Origin: Leptolinea sp. HRD-7
GTDB lineage: Bacteria; Chloroflexota; Anaerolineae; Anaerolineales; Anaerolineaceae
Reading direction: 5' to 3'
DNA: 64,000 nucleotides
Assembly (NCBI GenBank): GCA_024363285.1
Contig: AP024711.1
Location: 62,001-126,000, forward strand
Shown here: piece by piece, positions 1 to 8,893 of the stretch
Layout: every line of letters begins with the position of its first letter
Position numbering within the stretch: the stretch's first letter is position 1
Translations under genes and position numbers: made by a program
The notes under the pieces: generated by a model
Told to the model about the DNA's origin: nothing
Databases searched by the model: none
What the model saw: the letters and a program-made list of their open reading frames with translations, nothing else

Positions 1-1
1 G

Positions 2-691
2 CAGCGCGCCCTGAAGGAAAACCCGGATCTGGTTGTGTGGGTCACTTCGCTGGAGGCTTTTCCGGCAGAAAAACAATTCGCTTCACCGCTGGCAGCCAAT
101 AACCGCGCGCTGATTCAGCCTGTGTTGGGCGGAGACCCGCCGGATACCGCGTCAGTCGGTTTCTGGGATACAACACTGGTCGGCCGGCGACGTGAATTTG
201 CCGATTGGGCACGTTTGCAACTGTATGGCATTCCCTGGGCGGCCACCGGTATTGATCAGGATTACCCGGTCAACTACCCGAAGGCGGAAATCGACCTGGA
301 GGCTGATGAAACATTTCACGGCATCAAACCGGGTGATGACCTTGCCGGCACCCTGGCGTGGGATGTGCTGGAAAAAGGGATGAAGCTCGCCCGTGATAAT
401 GACCTCCCAGTAATGCTGGTCAATGAACCGATTCTCATCTCAAATGGCGTGAACAGCGATCTGCGCTATAACTTCTACTACCCGCGCTGGGCGTACGACG
501 CGTACCGCGTTGAGCTTGCCCGCCGGGCTTCTTCAGCGGGTTGGACGGTTCTTGACGCGTGGGATGCCGTACCCATGGATCAATTCACCAACAGCGCCAT
601 TCACCTCACACCCGAAGGTGAGTCGGTGTTGGCGGGCAAACTGGCGGATGCTTTAAGTGGAATGACCTGTCAGGCTGATGGTAAGCCGTAA
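2..691 (+). CDS. SGNH/GDSL-like hydrolase, C-terminal part (5' end outside window)
   Basis: The reading frame is open from the window edge at position 2, so the true start lies upstream. The visible 229 residues end with a segment containing D-x-F-T-N-S-A-I-H-L-T-P-E-G. This resembles block V of SGNH/GDSL hydrolases, where Asp and His complete the catalytic triad. A preceding segment (VMLVNEPILISNG) fits the strand and loop before it. Block I with the Ser nucleophile would be upstream and cannot be checked. Such domains deacylate or deacetylate cell-surface glycans and lipids. The family assignment is inference from the C-terminal motif only. An AT-rich intergenic stretch follows. Confidence 0.5.
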   Translation, partial: QRALKENPDLVVWVTSLEAFPAEKQFASPLAANNRALIQPVLGGDPPDTASVGFWDTTLVGRRREFADWARLQLYGIPWAATGIDQDYPVNYPKAEIDLEADETFHGIKPGDDLAGTLAWDVLEKGMKLARDNDLPVMLVNEPILISNGVNSDLRYNFYYPRWAYDAYRVELARRASSAGWTVLDAWDAVPMDQFTNSAIHLTPEGESVLAGKLADALSGMTCQADGKP

Positions 692-702
692 TAAAAATAA
701 AT

Positions 703-719
703 TTAACATAAATTACATT
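703..719 (+). promoter_or_regulatory. TTAACAT / TTACATT direct repeat upstream of chemoreceptor
   Basis: TTAACAT (703-709) and TTACATT (713-719) form a direct repeat with about one helical turn between copies, in an AT-rich 167-bp intergenic region. The same kind of TTACAT repeat lies upstream of two other genes in the window (51086-51110 and 53613-53631). The layout resembles sites of OmpR/PhoB-family regulators, such as the TTAACA boxes of PhoP. The binding protein is not known. Confidence 0.35.
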
Positions 720-858
720 CAGTCAACGAAATAATTAATAAAAGTATATAGACGGTTGCATTCTTCCTTTCTATACTGGTAATTGTCAGACAACATACCT
801 ATTTTTTGGAGGAAGATACTTCATAATAGGGGCGGGATAGAGATGAAGGAAGAATAAT

Positions 859-3381
859 ATGAAACGTGACTCAAAATCCCTGCTTTCCGAAAACCTTCCA
901 GTCATCCTGGCCATACTGGGAGTACTCATCACATTTTATGGCCTGTATCTGCATGAGACCACGCTCGCGAGCGGGTCTCCCTCATTGACCGCCTTATGGC
1001 TTTCCCGAATTCTGGTGGTAGCCGGGGCGGTTGTTTCAACGGTCATCAGCCTGATCGTTCGAAGCATCGGTTTGAAAGCCCGCAATGGCAATCGTGATGC
1101 CGTGGAAATGAGCGCGTCACTTGCCGGGGTAGATACACCCGCTCTGGCGGCCGGTCTTACCGCGCTGACCACCGGCGATATGACCCGGCCGGTGAAACTC
1201 GTCACCAGAGAAATTGACATTAAGGATGGCGGGACAAAAGGCGAATCATTGCAGCGTTCAATGAATGCCATTCTCGACAGCCTGCGGGAATGTGCCCGAT
1301 CCTACAACTGGATCGTCGACGAGCCCTGCCAGCGCCTGTTTTACCGAGGTACTGATTCGTTCCAGGAGGGGCTGGCAGCCGGCGAAGCAATGGGCGGCAT
1401 GATCGGTGGTAAAGCCAAAGTGCTGCTGGCCAGCGCGCTGCATCAGGATAATTTGAAACTGAGAATTAATGGGTTCAACACATCACTCTCATCAAATTAT
1501 CCGGGTACACGGGTGGTACATATCATCGACTCATCTGGTCTTACCGAAGATCAGATCTCAAGTGAAATCCAGTCGGTGTTGCAAGAGCACCCTGATCTGG
1601 CCGGGTTCTATGGAACTGATATTGAATCATTCATGCCGATGGTAAATTACATCAAGAAAAACCATTTGCAGGGAAAATTCAAAGTCATCTGCCATGATCT
1701 TTCAGATGATATTGCCCGGCTGATCCAGGAAGGTATCATAAGCATAAGCGTGTGCCAGAATCCCTTCGCTCAGGGGTATGACACTGTTATGCACCTTTTC
1801 AATCATATTGTGGCAGGTTGGAATCCTCCAACCAGCCGGCTGTTAATCACACCGGATATCGTTACCCGTGAAAACATCAGTGACCATTGGAAGATCGGGC
1901 AGGGTGCCGTTCAATCGGCTGAAGCCATCGCGGCACGTCCCAAACCTATTGTGACAGAAAACAAGAAGCCCATCAAGATTGCCATGGTGGGCGCGGACTT
2001 CACTTTCTTCAATGATGTGCGCAGCGGTGTGGAAGCCGCGTCAAAGGATTTGGAGGCGCTAAATGCCCGGGCAGACTGGTTGATCCCTCCGGGTGTACGT
2101 ACGGCTACCGGTGTGTCGGTAGGGGCAGAATTTTACAGCCCGTACCTCGAAAAACTGGCCGCCGAAGGGTACTCGGCTATTGGTGTAATGGTCGGAGATT
2201 CCGAGATCAACAAGACGATTAATAAGCTCACTGCCAAAGGTTTGCCTATCGCCACCTTTAATTCTGAAACCAGTAGTATGCGCGGTCTGATGATCCTGCT
2301 GGTTGACCGGGTCAACCAGATACTGGAAGCCAGCCAGTCACTGACCGAGATGACATTCAACGCGCGACACGCCACCGATACTGTGGCACTCACCATCCAG
2401 CAAATTACTCAGTCAGTCAGCGATGAAGCGGCCATGATGAACCGCGCCAACAGCAGTGTACAGACAATCGTTGATAATATTCAGCAGATCAACCGCGGCG
2501 CGCTGGAACAGGCGAACGCGGCAGAAAGCGCAGTTGCCGCATCGGTCAAGATCGCGGACGCGGTTGGGCAGACATCACAGGCGATTGACCGTGTCACCCG
2601 TACAGCGGATAATTCGGTCAAAGTGGCCCGTGAAGGCGCCGCGTCGGTCCAGCAGGCGCTGGATCAGATGATCAGTATCCAGCAGGCGGTTGAAACATCC
2701 GCGGCTTCTATCCAATTAATGGACAAATACTCTCAGCAGATCGGTGAAATTGTGGAAACCATTCGCGATATTGCCGATCAGACCAACCTGCTGGCTTTGA
2801 ACGCGGCCATTGAAGCCGCGCGTGCCGGCGAACAGGGGCGTGGATTTGCCGTGGTGGCCGGTGAGGTACGTAAGCTGGCAGAGAAATCTGGCGAAGCCAC
2901 ACACGAGATCAGCACCATCGTTCAAAACACACAGAAAAATATCGCGGATACTGTCAGATCAATGCAGACGGCCATTGAACGGGTATCCGAAGGAAGCACT
3001 CTGGCAGCTAACTCTGGCAAGGCATTGGAACTGCTTGTGCAATCGGCAGCCGAAATGCAGCAACAGTCCATTGGCGCCAGTAAAGCCAATTCAGCTATGG
3101 TTGACGTGATGGAAATGCTGAACTCATCTATCGAACGCGTTTCCGCGGTCATAGAAGAAAATACGGCTTCGTCACAAGAGATCAGCCAGAATGCCGACGA
3201 TACCCTTCGGATAATGGAAAACGTTGCCGCTTTCAGCCAGGAGAACGCGGCTTCGTCCGAAGAGATCGCTGCCTCCACGATGGAAGTCAACGAGAAGGTG
3301 CAGCAGATCGCGGCTTCTGTGGAAAAGCTCGAAATGATGGCCCGTGAAATGAAGGCTTCGACAGCCAATTTTAAGCTCTAG
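859..3381 (+). CDS. methyl-accepting chemotaxis protein with sugar-binding-protein-like sensor
   Basis: This 840-residue chemoreceptor has two hydrophobic segments near the N-terminus (about 13-32 and 46-70). A possible degenerate HAMP-like helix follows (about 125-150). A sensor resembling type-I periplasmic sugar-binding proteins comes next (about 160-475), then the long coiled-coil signalling domain. The signalling hairpin is canonical ([20 protein letters not shown] at about 643). No hydrophobic segment follows residue 70, so the sensor is predicted to be cytoplasmic. The sensor halves look swapped: the part beginning [13 protein letters not shown], normally in the middle of these proteins, comes first, and the N-lobe-like part ([14 protein letters not shown]) comes second at about 371. 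The ATG follows a GAAGGAAG ribosome site. It probably controls a CheA/CheW complex, none of which lies in the window. Confidence 0.88.
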   Translation: MKRDSKSLLSENLPVILAILGVLITFYGLYLHETTLASGSPSLTALWLSRILVVAGAVVSTVISLIVRSIGLKARNGNRDAVEMSASLAGVDTPALAAGLTALTTGDMTRPVKLVTREIDIKDGGTKGESLQRSMNAILDSLRECARSYNWIVDEPCQRLFYRGTDSFQEGLAAGEAMGGMIGGKAKVLLASALHQDNLKLRINGFNTSLSSNYPGTRVVHIIDSSGLTEDQISSEIQSVLQEHPDLAGFYGTDIESFMPMVNYIKKNHLQGKFKVICHDLSDDIARLIQEGIISISVCQNPFAQGYDTVMHLFNHIVAGWNPPTSRLLITPDIVTRENISDHWKIGQGAVQSAEAIAARPKPIVTENKKPIKIAMVGADFTFFNDVRSGVEAASKDLEALNARADWLIPPGVRTATGVSVGAEFYSPYLEKLAAEGYSAIGVMVGDSEINKTINKLTAKGLPIATFNSETSSMRGLMILLVDRVNQILEASQSLTEMTFNARHATDTVALTIQQITQSVSDEAAMMNRANSSVQTIVDNIQQINRGALEQANAAESAVAASVKIADAVGQTSQAIDRVTRTADNSVKVAREGAASVQQALDQMISIQQAVETSAASIQLMDKYSQQIGEIVETIRDIADQTNLLALNAAIEAARAGEQGRGFAVVAGEVRKLAEKSGEATHEISTIVQNTQKNIADTVRSMQTAIERVSEGSTLAANSGKALELLVQSAAEMQQQSIGASKANSAMVDVMEMLNSSIERVSAVIEENTASSQEISQNADDTLRIMENVAAFSQENAASSEEIAASTMEVNEKVQQIAASVEKLEMMAREMKASTANFKL

Positions 3382-3402
3382 AATCAATAACCATTTGTGT
3401 AT

Positions 3403-3436
3403 AACCGGCTGGCCAGATCGGTCAGCCGGTTTTTTC
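3403..3436 (+). terminator. rho-independent terminator after chemoreceptor
   Basis: AACCGGCTG (3403-3411) pairs perfectly with CAGCCGGTT (3423-3431), and a run of six T follows. It lies 22 bases after the chemoreceptor stop codon. Confidence 0.85.
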
Positions 3437-3507
3437 TATTTACTCGATGAAGCGCATATTTAATGGCTGGATTCGTTGGCGAATCCAAAGGAACATGGTT
3501 GGCATTA

Positions 3508-3533
3508 CCCGGGCGGGTGCCACCCGACCCTAC
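3508..3533 (-). repeat. GTAG-headed palindromic repeat, family E (minus orientation)
   Basis: On the minus strand this reads GTAGGGTCGGGTGGCACCC followed by GCCCGGG and then a linker with CGGGTAAT and CCATG. The head is a GTAG tetranucleotide plus a GGGTGGCACCC palindrome. Related copies lie at 44105-44194 and 59494-59519. Just upstream, 3471-3488 holds an unrelated 7-bp-arm palindrome (GGATTCG/CGAATCC). The rest of 3437-3716 shows nothing else recognisable apart from the AGGAGG site of the next gene. Confidence 0.55.
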
Positions 3534-3716
3534 GCGTGGTTCAAATTATGTTATATCGTTGGTTTTGTTTACTCACCGTAAACAGCCGCAATATGTACCA
3601 TTCGGGCACTTTCTTTTTTGTTTCACGCCATTTATAATTTTCCGTACAAACCCGGGATCGTCTGATGTTATTACTGGCGAAAATGGGGAAGGGCTGGAGC
3701 AAATCAGGAGGAAACG

Positions 3717-4301
3717 GTGACACAATCCATCACGCAGACTGACGGTGTGGAAGTCAACGGTGAGACTGTCGTGGCTGTGCTGGATGGTATGGGGAATTTT
3801 AGAGAGAAAGGCCGCGAAATTCTGGCCAATAATGGCATTCTGGCTCCTGAGGCCGGCCGCTGGTATAAGATGCAATCACTGGTTGACGCGTTAAATCAAA
3901 TTGCCGGTTCGTTCCGCCCGATCACTCTGACTTCCATTGGACGCAGACTGCCAGATCTGATCCGCTTTCCGGTGGGTATAAACGATATTCACCAGGCGCT
4001 GTTTTCGATGGATATTACGTATCATTTGAATCACCGCAAGAACGGAAAAATCCTCTATGACAACTCGGCCCGCAAAGTGCTGGATGGAATCGGGCATTAT
4101 TACTACAAGTATACCGGTCCATCATCCGCAGTAATTGTATGTACCAGCCCATACCCGTGTGACTACGACCGCGGATTAATCGACGCGACTGCGCTGCGCT
4201 TTAAACCGTTTGCTGTGGGGGATATCCATGTGACGCACGAAGCCAGTGACCACTGCCGGAAGAACGGGGATGATTTTTGCGCGTTTAAGGTTGAATGGTA
4301 A
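3717..4301 (+). CDS. 194-residue protein, paralogue A (V4R-like C-terminus)
   Basis: GTG start six bases after a strong AGGAGG ribosome site. The 194-residue product has no signal peptide or membrane segment. Its C-terminal third contains GIGHYYY, a CTSPYPCDYDRG motif, and an ending of the form H-x-A-S-D-x-C-R-K-N-G-D-x-F-C-x-F-x-V-x-W. Paired Cys residues before such an ending resemble V4R-type or related small-molecule or metal-binding domains. This is a resemblance, not an assignment. The next gene is a clear paralogue of identical length, so the pair arose by tandem duplication. I do not recognise a specific function. Confidence 0.75.
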   Translation: MTQSITQTDGVEVNGETVVAVLDGMGNFREKGREILANNGILAPEAGRWYKMQSLVDALNQIAGSFRPITLTSIGRRLPDLIRFPVGINDIHQALFSMDITYHLNHRKNGKILYDNSARKVLDGIGHYYYKYTGPSSAVIVCTSPYPCDYDRGLIDATALRFKPFAVGDIHVTHEASDHCRKNGDDFCAFKVEW

Positions 4302-4498
4302 ATTAGTCCTTTTTTCGGGCTTTCACCGAGAACAGCATGGGCAGCCGGTCGTCACCTTCAGTAAGAATCAGGCGTGATATTTAGTGTGTTGATCTGGTTT
4401 GAAAATAAATACAGAATCCCATTTATGAAATTGTGTCATAATAACTGAAGGGGGATAACCACCCCCGTATCTTAAATCTCTTGCAATGGCAGGCAGAC

Positions 4499-5083
4499 TT
4501 GACACAATTCATAGCGATAACACCCAACGCGGAAGTAAACGGTGAAACCATATTGTCCATAGTCTCGGGAATGGGAAGCCTAAAAACAACCGCCTATCAA
4601 ATTCTGGAAAATCATGGAATATCAAATCCGGTTCCCGGAAGATGGTACCCACAGCAGGCCTGGCTTGACAGTTTCAAGGTCATCGCGCGAACATATCGGC
4701 CGGTCACATTGATATGTATTGGAAGAAAGATCCCGGAGAATGCCATTTTTCCGCCGGAGATCAACACCATTGAAAAAGCCCTGGCGGCGATTGACGTGGC
4801 ATACCACATGAACCATCGCATTGACGGCCGGCCGTTATTTGACCCTTCAACCGGGGAAATGCGTGAAGGGATTGGGCATTATACATTTCAAAGTCTGGGC
4901 ACGAATAAAGCCGCCATCATTTGTGATAACCCATACCCCTGTGATTTTGACCGTGGAATTGTGGATGAGATGGCCTTTATGTATAAGCCGGCTGCATCCA
5001 GAGGCGTAACCATCACCCATACCGATGACTCCCTGTGCCGGAATGACGGAGGGGAAGTTTGCACCTATATTGTGGAATGGTAA
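4499..5083 (+). CDS. 194-residue protein, paralogue B (V4R-like C-terminus)
   Basis: Paralogue of the preceding gene, sharing NAEVNGET near the N-terminus, GRWYPQ, AYHMNHR, GIGHY, CDNPYPCDFDRG and the ending CRNDGGEVCTYIVEW. The frame is open from a TTG at 4481, but a TTG at 4499 is preferred. From there the protein begins M-T-Q like its paralogue and has exactly the same length. No strong ribosome site is visible before either start, unlike paralogue A. The Cys and His positions are conserved between copies while much of the surface differs, which suggests both are functional. The role is unknown. Confidence 0.72.
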   Translation: MTQFIAITPNAEVNGETILSIVSGMGSLKTTAYQILENHGISNPVPGRWYPQQAWLDSFKVIARTYRPVTLICIGRKIPENAIFPPEINTIEKALAAIDVAYHMNHRIDGRPLFDPSTGEMREGIGHYTFQSLGTNKAAIICDNPYPCDFDRGIVDEMAFMYKPAASRGVTITHTDDSLCRNDGGEVCTYIVEW

Positions 5084-5156
5084 GCGCGGATTGGGCCGGT
5101 AAAACGGACCGGTGCTGAAACGATCTACGGCCGAATCACGCCGCACTCCAACCGTA

Positions 5157-5693
5157 TCAGAGTGACGAGAATGAGCAGTCCAGAATGGGTAGCAGCCCTT
5201 TGCGTTCTTCTGGCGAAATAAACCGCAAGATATCTGGAGAAAAATAAACCGGTTGGTGGGCGCGGATCTGTTGCAGCGCCTGTTTTGTCAGCCGGTCGGC
5301 AGGGTGATTTTGCTGCCGGGGCATCCATTGCCATTCGATGCTGTTGAACTGGCGGCAAAGCCGGCGTGCCTGGCGGTGAAACTGCTGAAGGCGCGGAGAA
5401 TGAGTGAGTGCCTGTTTCTGCATTTGTTCGATGGTGGTTTTTGAATCTCCCTGAATGATCAGGTTTTCGGCACACAGGCCCATATCTACCAGGGATTGCA
5501 GGCCGGAAATGAGAGCCAGGTATTCGGCGCCATTCGATGTGGCCAGCTTCCAATGCGCGTAGCCACCATGGCCCGTGCGAACTTCACGGCCGTCATTCAA
5601 TATCAGCCAACCATAACACATGATGCCGCAATAGCCTTTCTCTTCTAACGGAAGCCGTTGAAACAGGCCATCAAATTGCAGAATGTATGTCAT
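5157..5693 (-). CDS. RNase H-like protein (RNase HI / RVT_3 type)
   Basis: The 178-residue protein has the four acidic positions of the RNase H fold. These are Asp in LQFDG near residue 8, Glu in SNGAEYLALISGL, Asp in IIQGDSKTTIEQM, and Asp in NHPADRLTKQAL. Family members cleave the RNA strand of RNA-DNA hybrids. Many short stand-alone RVT_3-type copies in bacteria have no proven substrate. It lies 168 bp downstream of the diguanylate cyclase gene on the same strand and converges with paralogue B. It is probably transcribed alone. Confidence 0.8.
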   Translation of the reverse strand: MTYILQFDGLFQRLPLEEKGYCGIMCYGWLILNDGREVRTGHGGYAHWKLATSNGAEYLALISGLQSLVDMGLCAENLIIQGDSKTTIEQMQKQALTHSPRLQQFHRQARRLCRQFNSIEWQWMPRQQNHPADRLTKQALQQIRAHQPVYFSPDILRFISPEERKGLLPILDCSFSSL

Positions 5694-5861
5694 CTAACCG
5701 CGCCCCGGTATTGAAGGGTGGGGTGAATCATTCGCCCCCGGGTTTTTTCGGGCTGGGGATTTGGTGAGAAAAAGACGAATCGTGACAGTGAATTCAAAGG
5801 TGTAGACACATCGTATGGGTTTCCCGTATTATAGATGAAAAACCGGAACAATGTGTCGCGA

Positions 5862-8522
5862 TTATCCGAAAGGGGTCATTCGGTGTTCTGAAAGCGGCCC
5901 GGTATCCCGGCCGCCACGGCGGGCTTTTTCGACAAACATTTCCCGGTCAGCGCGTTCGAGAACATCTTCCAGGTTTTCCCCATCTTTTGTTGTGGCGGCG
6001 CCCAGAGATATCCGAATTTCTGGAATGTTGTGTTTTTGGGGTTTCTCCTGATTTTCGCGGTTATATTGTTCTATTATCGCGCGCACACGTTTTAGGATAT
6101 CTTGTACCAACCGCTCATTGGTTTTCGGCAGCAATATCGCGAATTCATCACCACCTATACGGGCCACCACATCTTCAGGCCGAAACGCGCTTTTCAATAC
6201 GGCGGCGGTTTGCCGCAGCAGGTTGTCTCCGGCGGCATGGCCCCGGGTATCGTTTGTAATCTTCAAACCATCCACGTCTCCCAGAATTATGCTCACCGGG
6301 TGACTGCGGCTGTTGTTCAGCCGATCCATTTCAGCCTTGAAGTACGAGCGGTTATACAGGCCGGTCAGGTTATCGTGCATTCCGATAAACCGCAGGTTCT
6401 CTTCCAGCATCTTGCGATCTGTGATATCGTGCCCTACAGCCTGCAATTCTTCCAGTAATCCTTCTTTGCCAAACAATCCGTGAATAGACCACTGTTGCCA
6501 ACGGATGGACCCGTTGGGTTGAACCAGGCTGTTTTCGATACGCACCACCGGTTTTTCGGCGGACATCTGCTTGTGAACCAGTTCGTTGTTTTCCGGAAGA
6601 GCCTGAGGAAGGTATGGCAGGATCGAATGACCGATCAACTCGTCAATCGATTTGTCGAAATACTGGCAGAAGGCATCATTTACAAAGGTCAATTCACCAT
6701 CTGGCAGCATACGGCAGATAAGGTCTGTCTGATCTTCCACGATCGCGCGATAGCGGGCTTCACTTGCCTGCAGGCGTTGACGGCTTTCAAATTGTTCTGT
6801 CACATCCTGGCTCATCAGCATGACCTGTTCAATCGATTCCTTACCAGTTTGAACCGGGATAAAGAAAAAATTGAAGTGACGGTCAAAGAAGTTGAGTTCC
6901 AGGGTTTTCCGGTTGCCTTTAAATGCTTCTTTCAGGGCATTCTCTATTAAAGAAAGAGTCATTCCATTTTTCGGAAGAGCGTCTGCGAGACGAACGCCTT
7001 TTAATGTGATGTCGTTCTTTTGGAAGAACTCCAATCCGTCACCGGCCACAAGCGTACATCTCAGGTCGCGGTCAAACAATCCTACAATGCCATTAGGGAA
7101 GTTCTCCACCAGGGTGCGGTATAACTCTTCACTCCTGAATAATTGCCGCTGTGCGTTCTTCAGAGCAGAAATATCGGTTATGGCGGCTAACCAGCCGTAA
7201 ACCTGGCTGTGATTATCTCGGACCTGGGACAGCAATAACAAAGCGTCAAACCGGTGGCCGTCTTTGTGCTGTAATTGAATTTCGATCCCGGATTCGGGGA
7301 GATTCTCTCTGGTATACGTTCGGAAAATCTTTTCAAGCCGTCCGACTTCTTCCGGTGGCCAGAATGGGAACGGCTCTATGCTTCCAGCCAGTTCGGAAGC
7401 GGAAAAGCCAACCATGCGGCAGAAACCGGGATTGGTGTACACAATTCTTCCATTCAGGTCAATGATCGAAATGCCTGAAATGATCGATTCTTCAATAGCT
7501 TTCCGGAAGTTTTTCTCACGAATCACGCTGCCATACAGGCGGGCGTTCTCTAACATGATGGCAGTCAGGTCGGCAAACAAGCGCATCAGGTTGATTTCGT
7601 CATCGCAAAAATGCCCTGAAACTTCGGTATCATAAACGTTCAAGACACCCAGGTCACGGCCGGCTGTTTTCAGAGGGACGGCAATGGCACGATGAATGTT
7701 CAGAACCGGGAGGCTCTCTTCGGGTGATTTACCGGAACTCAAATCTTCAACCTGAATGATTTGCCCGGTATCAACCGCCTGTTCGGCCAGTTGTAATCCC
7801 AGATCGCGATCCGCACCGGGGAAACCTTCGGGTTGGTTATACATCACCACAAGGTTCAATCGGTGTTGGTCTTCATCTAACAAATACAGAGAGGCTTTAT
7901 CAGCCCCCAGAAGGGTGGTGGCTTTTTCTACAACTGTAGCGAGCAGGTCTTCAATTTCAATTTGAGAACTCAGTGAAAGCGATGTTTCAAACAATAATGA
8001 CATCTGCCGGGCTTTCTTTTGAGCCGCGTCTTCTGCCTGCATACGCGCGGTGACTTCTTTGATCAGGTTCAGATTGGCACGGTTTAATTCCGAATTCACG
8101 CGGCGGAGGCTGATCATATCGTCAAAACGTGAAAGGCTAATAATTATGGCCCGTTCCAATTCGCTATCTTGGACAGGTTTAAGAAGATAGGCTCCAACGC
8201 CGGCTTCCACCGCGCGTTTGATCAGTTGTTGGTTTTCGTATGCCGTCAACATGATTACCGGCGTAGGCAGGATCTTCTGAATAGCGATGGTGGCTTTTAT
8301 GCCGGCTTCCGGATCTTCAACCCCGCTGATCGGATCCATCATGTGCAGATCCATCAGAATCAAGCCGGGTTTAAGGTCTGCCGCCATTTGAACCGCAGAA
8401 ACGCCATCAAATGCCACACCAGCGATTTCATATCCAAGCCGTTGAAGCTGGCTTTGGATCAACCGGTTGACAATCGCTTCATCTTCTACGACCAGAATTC
8501 TCAAAGACGATGTACGACGCAA
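5862..8522 (-). CDS. REC-GAF-PAS-PAS-PAS-GGDEF diguanylate cyclase
   Basis: This 886-residue signalling protein starts with a receiver domain (about 8-128) containing VEDE, a phospho-acceptor Asp in LILMDLHM, and the K of LLKP. A GAF domain (about 185-335) and three PAS segments (about 345-690) follow. The GGDEF domain ends the protein with an intact GGDEF motif at about 790-794. An RPED sequence five residues before it is a product-inhibition I-site (RxxD). It should make cyclic di-GMP under control of phosphorylation and sensor ligands. The start is TTG behind AAGGAG. It is divergent from an HD-GYP phosphodiesterase, so opposing enzymes share one intergenic region. There are no membrane segments, so it is cytoplasmic. 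Confidence 0.9.
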   Translation of the reverse strand: MRRTSSLRILVVEDEAIVNRLIQSQLQRLGYEIAGVAFDGVSAVQMAADLKPGLILMDLHMMDPISGVEDPEAGIKATIAIQKILPTPVIMLTAYENQQLIKRAVEAGVGAYLLKPVQDSELERAIIISLSRFDDMISLRRVNSELNRANLNLIKEVTARMQAEDAAQKKARQMSLLFETSLSLSSQIEIEDLLATVVEKATTLLGADKASLYLLDEDQHRLNLVVMYNQPEGFPGADRDLGLQLAEQAVDTGQIIQVEDLSSGKSPEESLPVLNIHRAIAVPLKTAGRDLGVLNVYDTEVSGHFCDDEINLMRLFADLTAIMLENARLYGSVIREKNFRKAIEESIISGISIIDLNGRIVYTNPGFCRMVGFSASELAGSIEPFPFWPPEEVGRLEKIFRTYTRENLPESGIEIQLQHKDGHRFDALLLLSQVRDNHSQVYGWLAAITDISALKNAQRQLFRSEELYRTLVENFPNGIVGLFDRDLRCTLVAGDGLEFFQKNDITLKGVRLADALPKNGMTLSLIENALKEAFKGNRKTLELNFFDRHFNFFFIPVQTGKESIEQVMLMSQDVTEQFESRQRLQASEARYRAIVEDQTDLICRMLPDGELTFVNDAFCQYFDKSIDELIGHSILPYLPQALPENNELVHKQMSAEKPVVRIENSLVQPNGSIRWQQWSIHGLFGKEGLLEELQAVGHDITDRKMLEENLRFIGMHDNLTGLYNRSYFKAEMDRLNNSRSHPVSIILGDVDGLKITNDTRGHAAGDNLLRQTAAVLKSAFRPEDVVARIGGDEFAILLPKTNERLVQDILKRVRAIIEQYNRENQEKPQKHNIPEIRISLGAATTKDGENLEDVLERADREMFVEKARRGGRDTGPLSEHRMTPFG

Positions 8523-8893
8523 AGCACTCCTTAAAACAAATCCTATGGAAGAGATTGTACAGGTTGCCTGAATTGAACGATGCTCGCCCCCTGATGGCTA
8601 TATTACCTTTGCCTGTTCAGGTTATCTTTGAAGAGAACCTGCGCTTATTAACTTTCATTATATGAAAAATCACCCCGTATGGGAAATGGTACCGTTCAAA
8701 TAAATCAGAATTTATGGAATTTTTACGTCTTTATGCACTACTATATAAAGGGTTAAAAGCGTGACGCTGGCAGACATTGCGGTATGAATTGAACCATTGC
8801 AATGAAATGCCTGTATAATTTTTCATTCTGGTGAACTATTCACCAGCGAAACGACGCGCGGAAATATTGTTTTTTCAGGGAGAAGGGCACAAC
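8523..8893. promoter_or_regulatory. divergent intergenic region between GGDEF and HD-GYP genes
   Basis: This 371-bp stretch shows no convincing gene. It must hold the promoters for both flanking c-di-GMP genes. The best plus-strand candidate is TTGAAC (8789-8794) and TATAAT (8814-8819), with a long 19-bp spacer. The sequence is AT-rich from 8640 to 8760. No inverted repeat long enough to name was seen. Confidence 0.4.

Noticed and set aside
3463..3720. 85-residue plus-strand open frame
   Set aside because: It spans the family E repeat and the leader of the next gene; no ribosome site and no family.
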